64,000 bases of DNA, from assembly GCF_043769475.1 (NCBI RefSeq), contig NZ_CP171729.1, positions 1,426,001 to 1,490,000 of the forward strand, written 5' to 3'. The translations under genes were made by a program, and so were the position numbers. The notes under the pieces were generated by a model, which was given only the letters and a program-made list of their open reading frames with translations, was not told where the DNA came from and made no database searches. The DNA comes from Allomesorhizobium sp043769475. GTDB lineage: Bacteria; Pseudomonadota; Alphaproteobacteria; Rhizobiales; Rhizobiaceae. Below are positions 44,591-55,516 of this stretch, piece after piece; within the stretch, counting starts at the first letter, position 1; each line of letters opens with the position of its first letter.

Positions 44591-45601
44591 ATGAGTTATG
44601 CGCCGGCCGCCGATCGCTACGAAAAAACTCTTTACCGCCGCTGCGGCCGCAGCGGGCTCAAGCTGCCGGCGATCTCGCTCGGGCTGTGGCACAATTTCGG
44701 CCACGACATCGCCGCCGAGCGTTCACGAAAAATCCTGTTCACGGCCTTCGATCTCGGCATCACGCATTTTGACCTCGCCAACAATTACGGCCCACCGCCC
44801 GGTTCGGCTGAGGAATTTTTCGGTGGCGTGCTGAAGTCCGATTTCAGCCGCCACCGCGACGAGATGATTGTGTCGACCAAGGCCGGCTGGCAGATGTGGG
44901 AAGGGCCGTACGGCGATTGGGGCAGCCGCAAATATCTCGTCGCCAGTCTCGACCAGAGTCTGAAGCGGATGGGGCTCGACTACGTCGACATCTTCTATTC
45001 GCACCGTTTCGATCCCGAAACACCGCTCGAAGAGACGATGGGCGCGCTCGACGCCGTCGTGCGTCAGGGCAAGGCGCTTTATGTCGGCGTCTCGGCCTAT
45101 ACGAGCGCGCAGACGGCGGAAGCCGCGGCGATCCTGCGCCGCCTCGGCACGCCGGCAATCATCCACCAGCCGAGCTATTCGATGTTCAACCGCTGGACCG
45201 AGCATGACGGCCTGCTCGACCAGCTTGAGACCGAGGGCATGGGCTGCATTGCCTTTTCGCCGCTCGCGCAAGGCATGCTGACCGACCGCTATCTCGAGGG
45301 TATCCCGGCCGACAGCCGCGCCGCCGGAGGGCGCTTTCTGAAGACGGCGTCGATAACGGAAACGAATGTCGCCCGTGTGCGGGCTTTGCAGACGGTCGCC
45401 CGCCGCCGCGGCCAGACGCTCGCGCAGATGGCGCTCGCCTGGGTGCTTCGCGACCCGAGAATGACCTCCGCCCTTGTCGGCGCAAGCCGCCCCGAACAGG
45501 TGCGCGATGCGGTGGGAGCGCTCGCTAGCCTTTCTTTTACCAAGGAGGAACTCGCCGAGATCGAACCGCATGCGGTCGACGGCGCTCTTAATGCCGCCTG
45601 A
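44591..45601 (+). CDS. Aldo/keto reductase (YghZ/Gpr-like)
   Basis: 336 residues. The catalytic tetrad is visible: Asp in FDLANNYGPPPGSAEE (with Tyr), Lys in IVSTKAGWQMW, His in IFYSHRFDPETPLEETM. Resembles L-glyceraldehyde-3-phosphate reductase YghZ (about 346 residues), an AKR14-type NADPH enzyme, but a sugar-specific role is equally possible here. AGGAG lies 7 nt before the ATG. It forms a pair with the upstream Gfo-type oxidoreductase; the same two families are fused in the gene at 59509. Confidence 0.88.
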   Translation: MSYAPAADRYEKTLYRRCGRSGLKLPAISLGLWHNFGHDIAAERSRKILFTAFDLGITHFDLANNYGPPPGSAEEFFGGVLKSDFSRHRDEMIVSTKAGWQMWEGPYGDWGSRKYLVASLDQSLKRMGLDYVDIFYSHRFDPETPLEETMGALDAVVRQGKALYVGVSAYTSAQTAEAAAILRRLGTPAIIHQPSYSMFNRWTEHDGLLDQLETEGMGCIAFSPLAQGMLTDRYLEGIPADSRAAGGRFLKTASITETNVARVRALQTVARRRGQTLAQMALAWVLRDPRMTSALVGASRPEQVRDAVGALASLSFTKEELAEIEPHAVDGALNAA

Positions 45602-45672
45602 TCAACTCGCGATGCGGCCCTGCGGGTCCAAATGTAAGGGGACGACAAATGACCCGGTCGTTGTTGCAGCGA

Positions 45673-45690
45673 AGTAACCATTGAGTTACT
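45673..45690. promoter_or_regulatory. Candidate TetR operator, AGTAAC-N6-GTTACT
   Basis: A perfect 6-bp inverted repeat with a 6-nt spacer, 88 bases before the start of the ABC binding-protein gene. The same pattern (GTAAC-N6-GTTAC) recurs at 53043-53058. The TetR gene at 52208 lies between the two and is last in the operon that this site precedes. Confidence 0.7.
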
Positions 45691-45777
45691 ATTGACCGTA
45701 TGCGGAGGCTCCGCTTTCTGGCGCGGCTTCCGTGAAGACCAAGGGCGACGGCCCGAACGCTCAGGGAGGAGCAGCAC

Positions 45778-47073
45778 ATGAACAACCGCATTTCTCGGCG
45801 GGACTTCGGCCGCCTCACGGCCGCTGGCGCATCGCTTGCAGTTCTCGGTGGAATGATGACGCCGGCTCAGGCCGAAACCCGGCTCCGCCTTATCTGGTGG
45901 GGCAACCCGGACCGCGACCGGCGCACCAACGAGGTCATCGACCTCTACGTGAAGCAGAATGCCGACGTAGCCATCGATCCGGAAACATATGCCTGGAACG
46001 ACTATTGGCCGAAGCTCGCCACGCAGGCGGCCGGGCGGAACCTACCCGACGTGATCCAGATGGACTACCGCTATATCTTCGAATATGCGCGGCGCGGCCA
46101 ACTCGCCGACTTGACGCCGTTCGTCGGCAAGTCCGTCGACCTTTCCGACTTCGATCCGAACCAGCTCGCATCGGGCAAGGTGGATGATAAGCTCTACGGC
46201 ATCTCGATGGGCGCCAACTCGATGACGCACGTCTACAAGCCGGCGCAACTGGAGCAGCTTGGCCTGCCCGTGCCCGACGCCACCAAGTGGACGATCGACG
46301 ATTACGTCGCGATGGGCAAGGAAGTGAAGGGCAAGCTGCCGGAGGGGCTCTACTTCTCGGAGAACATGGCCTATCGCGAGCCTAGCCTGGAGACATGGGT
46401 GCGTCAGCGCGGCAAGGCGCTGTATACCGCCGACGGCAAGCTCGGTTATGAGCTCGAGGATCTCACCGACTATTTCGCCTTCTGGTTCCAGATGCAGGAG
46501 GACGGGCTGACGCCTCCGGCCGACCTGCAGTCGCAGGCCATCGCCTCCGGCAAGATGGAAGACACGATGTTCGTCACCGGGCACGCGGTGTTCGACTTCA
46601 TCCACTCCAACCAGCTCGTGGCCGTGCAGAAGCTCGTCCCTGACGATCTCGACATCACGATGATCCCCAACCAGAAGGACGGCAAGCCGGGCCAGTACCT
46701 CAAGCCCTCGATGCTCATCTCGATGTCCGCCACGGCGGCCGATCCGGAGGCGTCGGCGAAGCTCATAAATTTCTTCATCACCGACGAGAGCGCTGCCGAC
46801 ATTCTTCTTATCGAGCGCGGCGTGACGGGCGACGCCAGCATCCGCGAGCGCATCGTGCCCAAGCTGTCGCCGACCGAGCAGAAGATCGTCGCCTATCTCG
46901 ACGTGGTAGGCACGCATGTCGGCGACCTGCCGCCACCGCCGCCGAAGAATGCCGGCGAGCTCGACCGTGCTCTGCAGCCGGCCTGGGAGTCGGTGGCCTT
47001 CAAGAAGGTCGATCTGAAACAGGCTGCGAAGGACTATTACGAGAAGGCGAAGGTGGCGCTCGAACGCGCCTGA
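45778..47073 (+). CDS. Extracellular sugar-binding protein of a carbohydrate ABC transporter
   Basis: 431 residues, family 1 (MalE-type). Signal: RISRRDFGRLTAAGASLAVLG with a twin-arginine motif, so Tat export is likely, ending AQAE near 30. Later motifs: LRLIWWGNPDRDRRTNEVIDLY, YAWNDYWPKLATQAAGRNLPDV, and the C-terminal helix ending YYEKAKVALERA. GGGAGG lies a few bases before the ATG. First gene of the large operon that ends with tetR. Confidence 0.94.
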   Translation: MNNRISRRDFGRLTAAGASLAVLGGMMTPAQAETRLRLIWWGNPDRDRRTNEVIDLYVKQNADVAIDPETYAWNDYWPKLATQAAGRNLPDVIQMDYRYIFEYARRGQLADLTPFVGKSVDLSDFDPNQLASGKVDDKLYGISMGANSMTHVYKPAQLEQLGLPVPDATKWTIDDYVAMGKEVKGKLPEGLYFSENMAYREPSLETWVRQRGKALYTADGKLGYELEDLTDYFAFWFQMQEDGLTPPADLQSQAIASGKMEDTMFVTGHAVFDFIHSNQLVAVQKLVPDDLDITMIPNQKDGKPGQYLKPSMLISMSATAADPEASAKLINFFITDESAADILLIERGVTGDASIRERIVPKLSPTEQKIVAYLDVVGTHVGDLPPPPPKNAGELDRALQPAWESVAFKKVDLKQAAKDYYEKAKVALERA

Positions 47074-47088
47074 CGGGATCGGCCCGGC

Positions 47089-48060
47089 ATGGCCACGACC
47101 GTCACTGGCGAAATCGGTGCGGAAGGCCGTCGCGTCGCGGCGGCCTCCAACCTGTCCGCGCGCCTGGCCCGCTCCTGGCGCCGCAACGGCGCGGGCTACC
47201 TGTTCCTCACGCCCTGGCTGATTGGCTTCTTCGGCCTCACCCTCGGGCCGACGCTCGCCTCTCTCTATCTCTCGTTTACCGACTACGATCTCCTCACCCC
47301 GCCGCGCTGGGCGGGGCTCAAGAACTACGAATACGCCTTCTTCCAGGACGAGCGCCTGCGTCACGCTTTGTGGGTGACGTTTCAATATGTAATCTGGGCC
47401 GTGCCGCTGAAGCTCGCGGTGGCGCTGGCACTCGCCATGGCGCTCGACCGCAGCGTTCGCGGCGTCGGCCTCTACCGCGCCGCCTTCTATCTGCCGTCGC
47501 TGCTCGGTGCGTCGGTCGCCATCGCGCTTCTCTGGCGGCTGATTTTCGGCGCCGATGGGCTCGTGAACCACCTGCTCTTCGTGATCCTCGGCATCAAGGG
47601 GCCGGGATGGGTCACGCATCCCGACTACGCGCTGTGGACGCTGATCGCGCTTGCGGTATGGCAGTTCGGGTCGCCGATGATCATCTTCCTCGCGGGCCTG
47701 CGCCAAATCCCCCAGGACCTCTACGAGGCCGCCTCAATGGATGGGGCCGGGCCGCCGCGCCAGTTCTTCCGGATCACGCTGCCGCTGCTCGCGCCGGTCA
47801 TCTTTTTCAATCTCGTCTTCCAGACGATCGAGGCGTTCAAGGCCTTCACACAGGCGTTCATCGTCTCCGGAGGCAGGGGCGGCCCGGTCGATTCCACCCT
47901 CTTTTATTCGCTCTATCTCTATATCGAGGCTTTCGAGAATTTTCGCATGGGCTACGCCTCGGCGCTCGCCTGGCTGCTGCTCGTGATCATCGGCGTCTTC
48001 ACGGCGCTCGCTTTCCTCACGTCGCGCTACTGGGTCTATTACGAAGACGAGGGCCGCTAG
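47089..48060 (+). CDS. Carbohydrate ABC transporter permease (MalF-type)
   Basis: 323 residues, six hydrophobic helices. The cytosolic EAA loop reads LYEAASMDGAGPPRQFFRITLPLL near 220-243. GYLFLTPWLIGFFGLTLGP starts the first helix. Follows the binding protein by 15 nt and abuts the second permease at 48061. Membrane-spanning half of the importer. Confidence 0.94.
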   Translation: MATTVTGEIGAEGRRVAAASNLSARLARSWRRNGAGYLFLTPWLIGFFGLTLGPTLASLYLSFTDYDLLTPPRWAGLKNYEYAFFQDERLRHALWVTFQYVIWAVPLKLAVALALAMALDRSVRGVGLYRAAFYLPSLLGASVAIALLWRLIFGADGLVNHLLFVILGIKGPGWVTHPDYALWTLIALAVWQFGSPMIIFLAGLRQIPQDLYEAASMDGAGPPRQFFRITLPLLAPVIFFNLVFQTIEAFKAFTQAFIVSGGRGGPVDSTLFYSLYLYIEAFENFRMGYASALAWLLLVIIGVFTALAFLTSRYWVYYEDEGR

Positions 48061-48921
48061 ATGACCATGCCCGGCACATCGCGAAAATCCGCCGCCTGGC
48101 GATCGGTCAGCCGCCACGTCATCCTGGTTCTCGCGGCCTTCGGCATGCTCTATCCGCTGATCTGGATGGCGGCGAGCTCCTTCAAGCCGGACAACCTGAT
48201 CTTCACGCAGCCGAGCCTCATCCCGACCGTCTGGGACTTTTCGAACTATGCCAGCGGCTGGCATGCGCTACGCGTCGACTTCACGACCTTCTACAAGAAC
48301 TCGTTCCTTATCTCGGCGCTCGCGGTGATCGGCAACCTCATGGCCTGCTCGCTGACGGCCTACGCGTTCGCGCGGCTGAACTTCCGTTTCAAGCGGTTCT
48401 GGTTCGCCATGATGATGGGCACGCTGATGCTGCCCTATCACGTGACGCTGGTGCCGCAATATATCCTGTTCCTCAACCTCGGCTGGGTGAACACGTACCT
48501 GCCGCTCGTCGTGCCGCGCTTCCTCGCGGTCGATGCCTTCTTCATCTTCCTGATGGTGCAGTTCTTCCGCGGCATCCCGCGCGAGATCGACGAGGCGGCG
48601 ATCATGGACGGCTGCGGCCCGTGGCGCATCTACTGGCGCATCATGCTGCCGCTTTCCGCGCCGGTGCTTGCCACCGCCGCGATCTTCTCCTTCATCTGGA
48701 CCTATGACGATTTCCTGGCGCCATTGATCTATCTGAATGACATGCGGCAGTACACGGTGCCGCTGGCGCTGCGGGCCTTCATCGACTCGAGCGGAGGCGA
48801 ATCTCTTTATGGCGAGATGTTCGCGATGTCGACGCTGTCGCTGCTGCCGGTCTTCATCGTCTTTCTGGTCTTCCAGCGCCTGATCATCCGGGGCGTCGCG
48901 TTGGGAGCGCTGAAACGATGA
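48061..48921 (+). CDS. Carbohydrate ABC transporter permease (MalG-type)
   Basis: 286 residues. Six hydrophobic helices; EAA loop EIDEAAIMDGCGPWRIYWRIMLPLSAP near 178-203. ATG follows directly after the stop codon of the first permease. The second membrane half. Confidence 0.94.
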   Translation: MTMPGTSRKSAAWRSVSRHVILVLAAFGMLYPLIWMAASSFKPDNLIFTQPSLIPTVWDFSNYASGWHALRVDFTTFYKNSFLISALAVIGNLMACSLTAYAFARLNFRFKRFWFAMMMGTLMLPYHVTLVPQYILFLNLGWVNTYLPLVVPRFLAVDAFFIFLMVQFFRGIPREIDEAAIMDGCGPWRIYWRIMLPLSAPVLATAAIFSFIWTYDDFLAPLIYLNDMRQYTVPLALRAFIDSSGGESLYGEMFAMSTLSLLPVFIVFLVFQRLIIRGVALGALKR

Positions 48922-48946
48922 GCCGGCTATTGAATATGGAAGGATT

Positions 48947-49990
48947 ATGATGGCATCGCCTGGATTTGCATTCGCTGCTATCGGCCTGAACCACGGCCAC
49001 ATCTACGGCCAGACGGAGGTCATGATCAAAGCCGGCTGCCGGCTGAAGGCCTTTTTCGCGCCGGAGGACGATCTCGCCGCCACTTACAGCGCCAGATTCC
49101 CGGACGCCAGGCGCGTGGCCGACGAGCGCGCAGTCCTCGGTGACCCCGAAATCCTGCTCGTGATCGGCGCAGGCATCCTGGCCGACCGCACGCCGATGGC
49201 GGTCAGGGCCATGCGGCACGGCAAGGACGTGATGCTCGACAAGCCAGGCGCAACGACGCTGGAGCAACTCGCTGAACTGCGCCGGACGCAGGCCGAGACC
49301 GGCCGCATACTGTCCATCCTCTACTCCGAGCACTACACCCAGCCGGCCACGGTCGCTGCAGGCGAACTGGTCAAAGCCGGCGCGATCGGCAGGGTGGTTC
49401 AGACGCTTGGCCTCGGCCCGCACAGGATCGGCAATTATCAGCGCCCGGACTGGTTCTGGAAGCGCGAGCGGACGGGCGGCATCCTCACCGACATCGGCTC
49501 GCACCAGGTCGAGCAGTTCCTGTTCTTCACCGGCAGCGACCGGGCGGAAATCGTCGCCAGCCAGGTCGCCAATTTCGATCATCCGGATACGCCCGGGTTC
49601 GAGGATTTCGGCGATATGATGCTGCGCTCCGACCACGCAGCCGGCTATATCCGCGTCGACTGGTTCACTGCCGACGGCCTGCCTACCTGGGGCGACGGGC
49701 GGCTGTTCATCCTCGGCACGGAAGGGACGATCGAGCTTCGCAAATATATCGACATCGCCGGCAGGCCAGGCGCCAATCATTTGTTCCTCGTCGACCGCGC
49801 GGGGACCCGCCACATCGACTGCTCCGACACCAAGATCACCTATGGCGAGCAGCTTCGCGACGACGTGCTCAACCGGACCGAGACCGCGATGCCGCAAAAG
49901 CACTGTTTTCTCGCCACCGAACTCGCCCTGACGGCGCAGGCCAAGGCCCAGCGTATCGGCGGCGGCAGGCCTTTGGGAAAAACCGCATGA
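48947..49990 (+). CDS. Gfo/Idh/MocA-family oxidoreductase (operon copy 1)
   Basis: 347 residues. N-terminal FAAIGLNHGHIYGQTEVMIKAGC is a GFO variation with GLNHGHIYG in place of the usual GxGxxG; GKDVMLDKPGATTLEQL holds the Lys. Later TGGILTDIGSHQVEQFLFFTGSD supplies the His. The first loop differs from classical NAD(P) loops, so cofactor use is worth noting. Overlaps the next gene by 4 nt. Substrate unknown. Confidence 0.85.
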   Translation: MMASPGFAFAAIGLNHGHIYGQTEVMIKAGCRLKAFFAPEDDLAATYSARFPDARRVADERAVLGDPEILLVIGAGILADRTPMAVRAMRHGKDVMLDKPGATTLEQLAELRRTQAETGRILSILYSEHYTQPATVAAGELVKAGAIGRVVQTLGLGPHRIGNYQRPDWFWKRERTGGILTDIGSHQVEQFLFFTGSDRAEIVASQVANFDHPDTPGFEDFGDMMLRSDHAAGYIRVDWFTADGLPTWGDGRLFILGTEGTIELRKYIDIAGRPGANHLFLVDRAGTRHIDCSDTKITYGEQLRDDVLNRTETAMPQKHCFLATELALTAQAKAQRIGGGRPLGKTA

Positions 49991-51068
49991 GCAGGCCTCT
50001 GAAAGTCGGCGTGGTCGGCTGCGGCGTCGGCGTCGGCCACATCAAGGGCTACCAGGAACTGCCGGACCTCTACTCCGTCGAGGCTCTTTGCGATATCGAC
50101 CCGGCGCGAGCGGCGGCGATTGCGGGCGAGCACGGCGTTGGCGTGTCCGTCGGCGATTTCGATGCGTTCCTGGAACAGGAACTCGATATTGTGGATATCT
50201 GCACGCCGTCGGCGCTGCATTTCGAGCAGGCGAAGAAGGCGTTGCTGGCCGGTCGCCATGTCGTAGTGGAAAAGCCCTTCGCCAGTTCGCTCGCCGAAGC
50301 CGATGCGCTGGCCGACCTGGAACAACAGAGCGGCAAAAGGCTTTGCCCGGTGTTCCAGTACCGTTTTGCCGATGGGATCGCGCAATTGCTCCACCTGCGC
50401 GAGCGCGGCTTCGTCGGGAAGGCCTATACTGCGACGGTGGAGACGCATTGGCGACGGCTGCCCGCCTATTACGACAATTCATGGCGCGGCCGCTGGGCGA
50501 CCGAACTCGGCGGCTGCATGATCACGCACGCCATCCACAACCACGACATGCTGACGCATGTGCTCGGCCCGATCCGGAGCGTCTTCGCCCGCACCTCGAC
50601 ACGGGTAAACCCGATCGAGACGGAAGATTGCGCGGCGGCCGTGCTGGAGATGGCGGACGGCTCGCTTGCCACTCTGTCGGTCACGCTCGGCGCGGAGGAG
50701 GATATGTCGCGGTTGCGCTTCTGCTTCGAGGGGCTGACGGCGGAGAGCAATCGCAGCCCGTATAATCCCGGCACGGCGCCGTGGCGCTTCATTGCCGCCG
50801 ATCCGGAACGTCAGCGGGCCATCGATGCGGCGGTCGCCGAAGTCGAGCCTGCGCCTCAGCGCTATGCCGGCCAATTCCTGCGGCTGCACCGGGCGCTCAC
50901 CGAAGGCGGCAGGCTGCCGGTCTCCATCGCCGATGCGCGGCCGTCGCTGGAACTGATTACCGCCGCCTATCATTCGGCGCGCACGGGCGAGGCGGTGCGC
51001 CTGCCTATCGGGCGGGATCATCCGCTCTATGCCGGCTGGCTGCCTCGACCGGACAGGGAGGTGGCGTG

Positions 51069-51069
<1 letters not shown>
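49987..51069 (+). CDS. Gfo/Idh/MocA-family oxidoreductase (operon copy 2)
   Basis: 360 residues. VGVVGCGVGVGHIKGYQELPD is the NAD loop; GRHVVVEKPFASSLAEADAL has the Lys near 95; GGCMITHAIHNHDMLTHVLGPI contains the His. ATG overlaps the previous stop by 4 nt, and the stop codon shares a base with the following ATPase gene, so the three are translationally coupled. Substrate unknown. Confidence 0.88.
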
Positions 51070-52207
<1,138 letters not shown>

Positions 52208-52211
<4 letters not shown>

Positions 52212-52990
52212 CCTCGGACTCGGAACGGTTTAGCCGACGCATTGACGGAAGCCCCAACCTTAAGGCACGGCGGAGGGAAGCGGGGCAGGGTCCGGATATG
52301 ACGAACAGCGAGGCGAACGCGTCCGCCGCTGGCGAAAAGCCGGCAAAGAATCGGCGCGGTTCAAGCACTGCAGGTGCGACGCGCGATCCGGAGCGCACAC
52401 GCGCCGCAATCCTCGACGCAGCCGTCCGCGAGTTCGCGACAGAAGGCTTTGGCGGCGCCCGGGTCGACGCGATCGCGGCGCGGGCCAAGATCAACAAGCG
52501 GATGCTCTACCACTACTTCGGCAACAAGGAGGACCTCTATCTCGCTGTGCTGGAGGAAACCTACCGGGGGATTCGCGTTGCCGAGCGCAAGCTGCACCTG
52601 GAGGATTTGCCGCCGGACGAAGGCATGCGGCGGCTGGTGACCTTCACCTGGGAGTATTTTTTGAAAAATCCGGAGTTCCTGTCGCTGCTCAACACCGAAA
52701 ACATGATGCGCGCGCGCCACCTGAAACGGTCAAAGCGCATCCAGGAACTTCATTCGCCGCTGATCGGCCTGATCGAGGAGTTGCTCACGCGCGGCGCGCG
52801 CGAAGGCCTGTTCCGCTCCGGTGTCGACCCGGTTCAGCTCTACGTGACGATAGCCTCGGTCGGCTTCTTCTATCTGTCGAACCGCTGGACGCTGTCGACC
52901 ATCTTCGGCCGTGACCTCAACGCGGACGCCGCCCTCAAGGAGCGCGGCGCGCACATCGTTGAAGTCGTGCTCGGCTATCTGAAGCCCTGA
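52208..52990 (+). CDS. TetR/AcrR-family transcriptional regulator
   Basis: 260 residues from the ATG overlapping the ATPase stop by 4 nt; an ATG at 52298 gives 230 residues, closer to the family length, and the first 50 residues are low complexity. The helix-turn-helix (about 62-105) reads RAAILDAAVREFATEGFGGARVDAIAARAKINKRMLYHYFGNKEDLY in outline (FATEGFGGARVDAIA, INKRMLYHYFGNKEDL). Helical effector domain follows. Probably autoregulates through the site at 45673, and acts on the site at 53043. Confidence 0.9.
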
Positions 52991-53041
52991 CCGCAAACTG
53001 CTGCGAATGCCCTTGACCATGGGGGATTTCCGAGTCAATCT

Positions 53042-53059
53042 TGTAACCGGATAGTTACT
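53042..53059. promoter_or_regulatory. Second candidate TetR operator, GTAAC-N6-GTTAC
   Basis: GTAAC at 53043-53047 and GTTAC at 53054-53058 around CGGATA, 74 bases before the next oxidoreductase gene. Same half-site, spacer length and orientation as the site at 45673-45690, differing only in spacer bases and one outer pair. Confidence 0.68.
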
Positions 53060-53132
53060 TGAAGCCAGGCCAAACTGGCCGGTTGATATCAGCAGGCGTC
53101 TCACGGACGCCTAGCGCGAGGGAGGCGCGAAT

Positions 53133-54284
53133 ATGGCTGAGCGGCGCATCGGCATCGTCATGCACGGCATTACCGGCCGCATGGGTCTCAACCAGCATCT
53201 GATCCGCTCGATCGTGGCGATCCGCGCGCAGGGCGGCGTGGCGCTGGCGAACGGCGACCGGCTGATACCCGATCCGATTCTGGTCGGACGTGATGCCGGC
53301 AAGGTCGAGGCGATCGCCAAGGCGCACGGCATCGAGCGCTGGACCACTGATCTTGGCGCCGCTCTCTCCAATCGCTCAGACGAGATATTCTTCGATGCCG
53401 CGACCACCCAGATGCGGGCCGAACTCATCGGCCGCGCGATAGATGCCGGCAAGCACGTCTATTGCGAAAAGCCGATTTCCGACAAGCTGCATGTCGCCCT
53501 GGCGCTCGCCAGAAAGGCCAAGGCGGCCGGCATCAAGCACGGCGTCGTGCAGGACAAGCTGTTCCTGCCCGGCCTGAAAAAGCTTGCCATGCTGCGCCAA
53601 TCGGGGTTCTTCGGCCGCATGCTCTCGGTGCGCGGCGAATTCGGCTACTGGGTGTTCGAAGGCGATTGGCAACCGGCGCAGCGCCCGTCCTGGAATTACC
53701 GCAAGAAGGACGGCGGCGGCATCATCCTCGATATGCTGTGCCACTGGCGCTACGTGCTCGACAATCTGTTCGGCGAGGTGAAATCCGTCTCATGCCTCGG
53801 CGCGACGCACATCCCGACCCGCGTCGACGAACAGGGCCGCAAGTACGAGGCCGACGCCGACGACGCGGCCTACGCGACCTTCGAACTCGAGGGTGGCGTC
53901 ATCGCGCAGGTGAACTCGTCGTGGGCGACGCGGGTGCGCCGCGACGACCTCGTCACCTTCCACGTCGATGGCACCCACGGCTCGGCCGTTGCCGGGCTGA
54001 CGAAATGCTGGACCCAGCACCGGGTCAACACGCCGAAACCGGTGTGGAACCCCGACATCCCGCAGACCATCGATTTCTTCGGCACGTGGGAAGAAGTGCC
54101 CGACAACTGGCCTTCCGGCAACGGCTTCAAGGAACAATGGGAAATGTTCCTGCGCCATGTCGCCGAGGACGGCCCGTGGAAATACGATCTCGTCGAGGGC
54201 GCCAAGGGCGTCCAGCTCGCCGAACTTGGCCTGAAAAGCTGGCAGGAGCGGCGCTGGCTCGACGTCCCGGCGCTGGAGATCTGA
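53133..54284 (+). CDS. Gfo/Idh/MocA-family oxidoreductase (DUF993 operon)
   Basis: 383 residues. IGIVMHGITGRMGLNQHLIRSI at the N-terminus is the GxxGxxG-type nucleotide loop (GITGRMG); AGKHVYCEKPISDKLHVAL has the Lys; GGGIILDMLCHWRYVLDNLFG holds the His. C-terminal WNPDIPQTIDFFGTWEEVPDN is typical of a subgroup that sits beside DUF993 genes. GGGAGG lies about 7 nt before the ATG. The stop overlaps the DUF993 start by one base. Substrate unknown. Confidence 0.87.
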   Translation: MAERRIGIVMHGITGRMGLNQHLIRSIVAIRAQGGVALANGDRLIPDPILVGRDAGKVEAIAKAHGIERWTTDLGAALSNRSDEIFFDAATTQMRAELIGRAIDAGKHVYCEKPISDKLHVALALARKAKAAGIKHGVVQDKLFLPGLKKLAMLRQSGFFGRMLSVRGEFGYWVFEGDWQPAQRPSWNYRKKDGGGIILDMLCHWRYVLDNLFGEVKSVSCLGATHIPTRVDEQGRKYEADADDAAYATFELEGGVIAQVNSSWATRVRRDDLVTFHVDGTHGSAVAGLTKCWTQHRVNTPKPVWNPDIPQTIDFFGTWEEVPDNWPSGNGFKEQWEMFLRHVAEDGPWKYDLVEGAKGVQLAELGLKSWQERRWLDVPALEI

Positions 54285-55450
54285 TGACCGAAATCCGGCT
54301 TCCTACCGCCGACCGGCGGATCGAGCCCTACGCCATGACCGGCGAGCCGATCCGGATCGAACGGCGTGACGCGGCTTCCTTCCCTCGCATTGCATTCGCC
54401 GCCGCTCATGTCGTCGCCGATCCCCTGGCCGACAACGATCCCTGGCTCATGCCGGCTATCGACTGGGACAAGACGCTTGCCTTCCGCCACTATCTTTGGG
54501 ATCTCGGCCTAGCGGTAGCGGAAGCCATGGACACCGCGCAGCGCGGCATGGGACTCGGCTGGCCGGAAGCACGGGAGCTGATAAGCCGCTCGGTCGCCGA
54601 GGCCAAGAGCCGGCCCGGCTCGGTGATCGCCTGCGGCGCCGGCACCGACCATCTCGCTCCCGGCCCAGATGTCACGATCGACGAAATCATCCGCGTCTAT
54701 GAGGAACAGGTCGAGGCGGTTGAGGCAGCCGGCGGGCGCATCATCCTGATGGCGAGCCGGGCGCTCGCCGCGGCGGCGAAGGGCCCCGACGATTACGCCC
54801 GCGTCTACGACCGTGTACTCTCTAATGTGAAGGAACCGGTGATCATCCACTGGCTCGGCGAGATGTTCGATCCCGCCCTCGAAGGCTACTGGGGCTCCGC
54901 CGACCACTGGGCGGCGATGGACACCTGCCTCGACGTGCTGTCGGCGCATGCCTCCAAGATCGACGGCATCAAGATATCGCTCCTGTCCAAGGAAAAGGAA
55001 ATCGCCATGCGCCGGCGTTTGCCCAAAGGCGTGCGCATGTACACCGGCGACGACTTCAACTACGCCGAATTGATCGCCGGCGACGCCGAGGGTCATTCCG
55101 ACGCCTTGCTCGGCATCTTCGACGCCATCGCGCCCGCGGCTTCCGCTGGTCTTGCAGCGCTCGGGCGAGGCAGCCAGAACGAGTTCTTCGACATCCTGGA
55201 ACCGACCGTGCCGCTGTCGCGGCACATCTTCAAGGCGCCGACGCGCTTCTACAAGACCGGCGTCGTCTTTCTCGCCTATCTCAACGGACTCCAGGATCAT
55301 TTCGTCATGATCGGCGGCCAGGAGAGCGCCCGTTCGTTGCTCCACCTCGCCGATCTCTTCCGTTTCGCCGACCGCGCTAGGGTGCTCCATGATCCGGAGC
55401 GGGCCGCCGCGCGAATGGCCAAGGTATTGGCGGTGCACGGCGTCGCGTGA
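54284..55450 (+). CDS. DUF993 protein (dihydrodipicolinate synthase-like TIM barrel)
   Basis: 388 residues. Recognised from WLMPAIDWDKTLAFRHYLWDLGL, EAMDTAQRGMGL, CGAGTDHLAPGPDVTIDEIIRVYEEQVEAVEAAGG, and DGIKISLLSKEKE with a Lys where aldolases of this superfamily form a Schiff base. Family function is uncharacterised; superfamily members cleave or condense 2-keto acids with pyruvate. ATG shares a base with the preceding stop. The downstream tct genes begin 66 nt later on the same strand. Confidence 0.87.
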   Translation: MTEIRLPTADRRIEPYAMTGEPIRIERRDAASFPRIAFAAAHVVADPLADNDPWLMPAIDWDKTLAFRHYLWDLGLAVAEAMDTAQRGMGLGWPEARELISRSVAEAKSRPGSVIACGAGTDHLAPGPDVTIDEIIRVYEEQVEAVEAAGGRIILMASRALAAAAKGPDDYARVYDRVLSNVKEPVIIHWLGEMFDPALEGYWGSADHWAAMDTCLDVLSAHASKIDGIKISLLSKEKEIAMRRRLPKGVRMYTGDDFNYAELIAGDAEGHSDALLGIFDAIAPAASAGLAALGRGSQNEFFDILEPTVPLSRHIFKAPTRFYKTGVVFLAYLNGLQDHFVMIGGQESARSLLHLADLFRFADRARVLHDPERAAARMAKVLAVHGVA

Positions 55451-55516
55451 CGCCGCCGGTCCGGCCCGGTCGGGAGCGTTCCCGTCGAGCCGGCATAACA
55501 ACAAGGGAGGAAGACC

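Noticed and set aside
46042..47706. 554-codon open frame on the minus strand
   Set aside because: It lies exactly antisense to the sugar-binding protein and permease, is rich in Arg/Glu/His/Gly as expected for shadows of GC-rich genes, and has no motif or ribosome site. The same applies to the long minus-strand frames at 41042-42670, 54509-56119 and 33527-region plus-strand frames.
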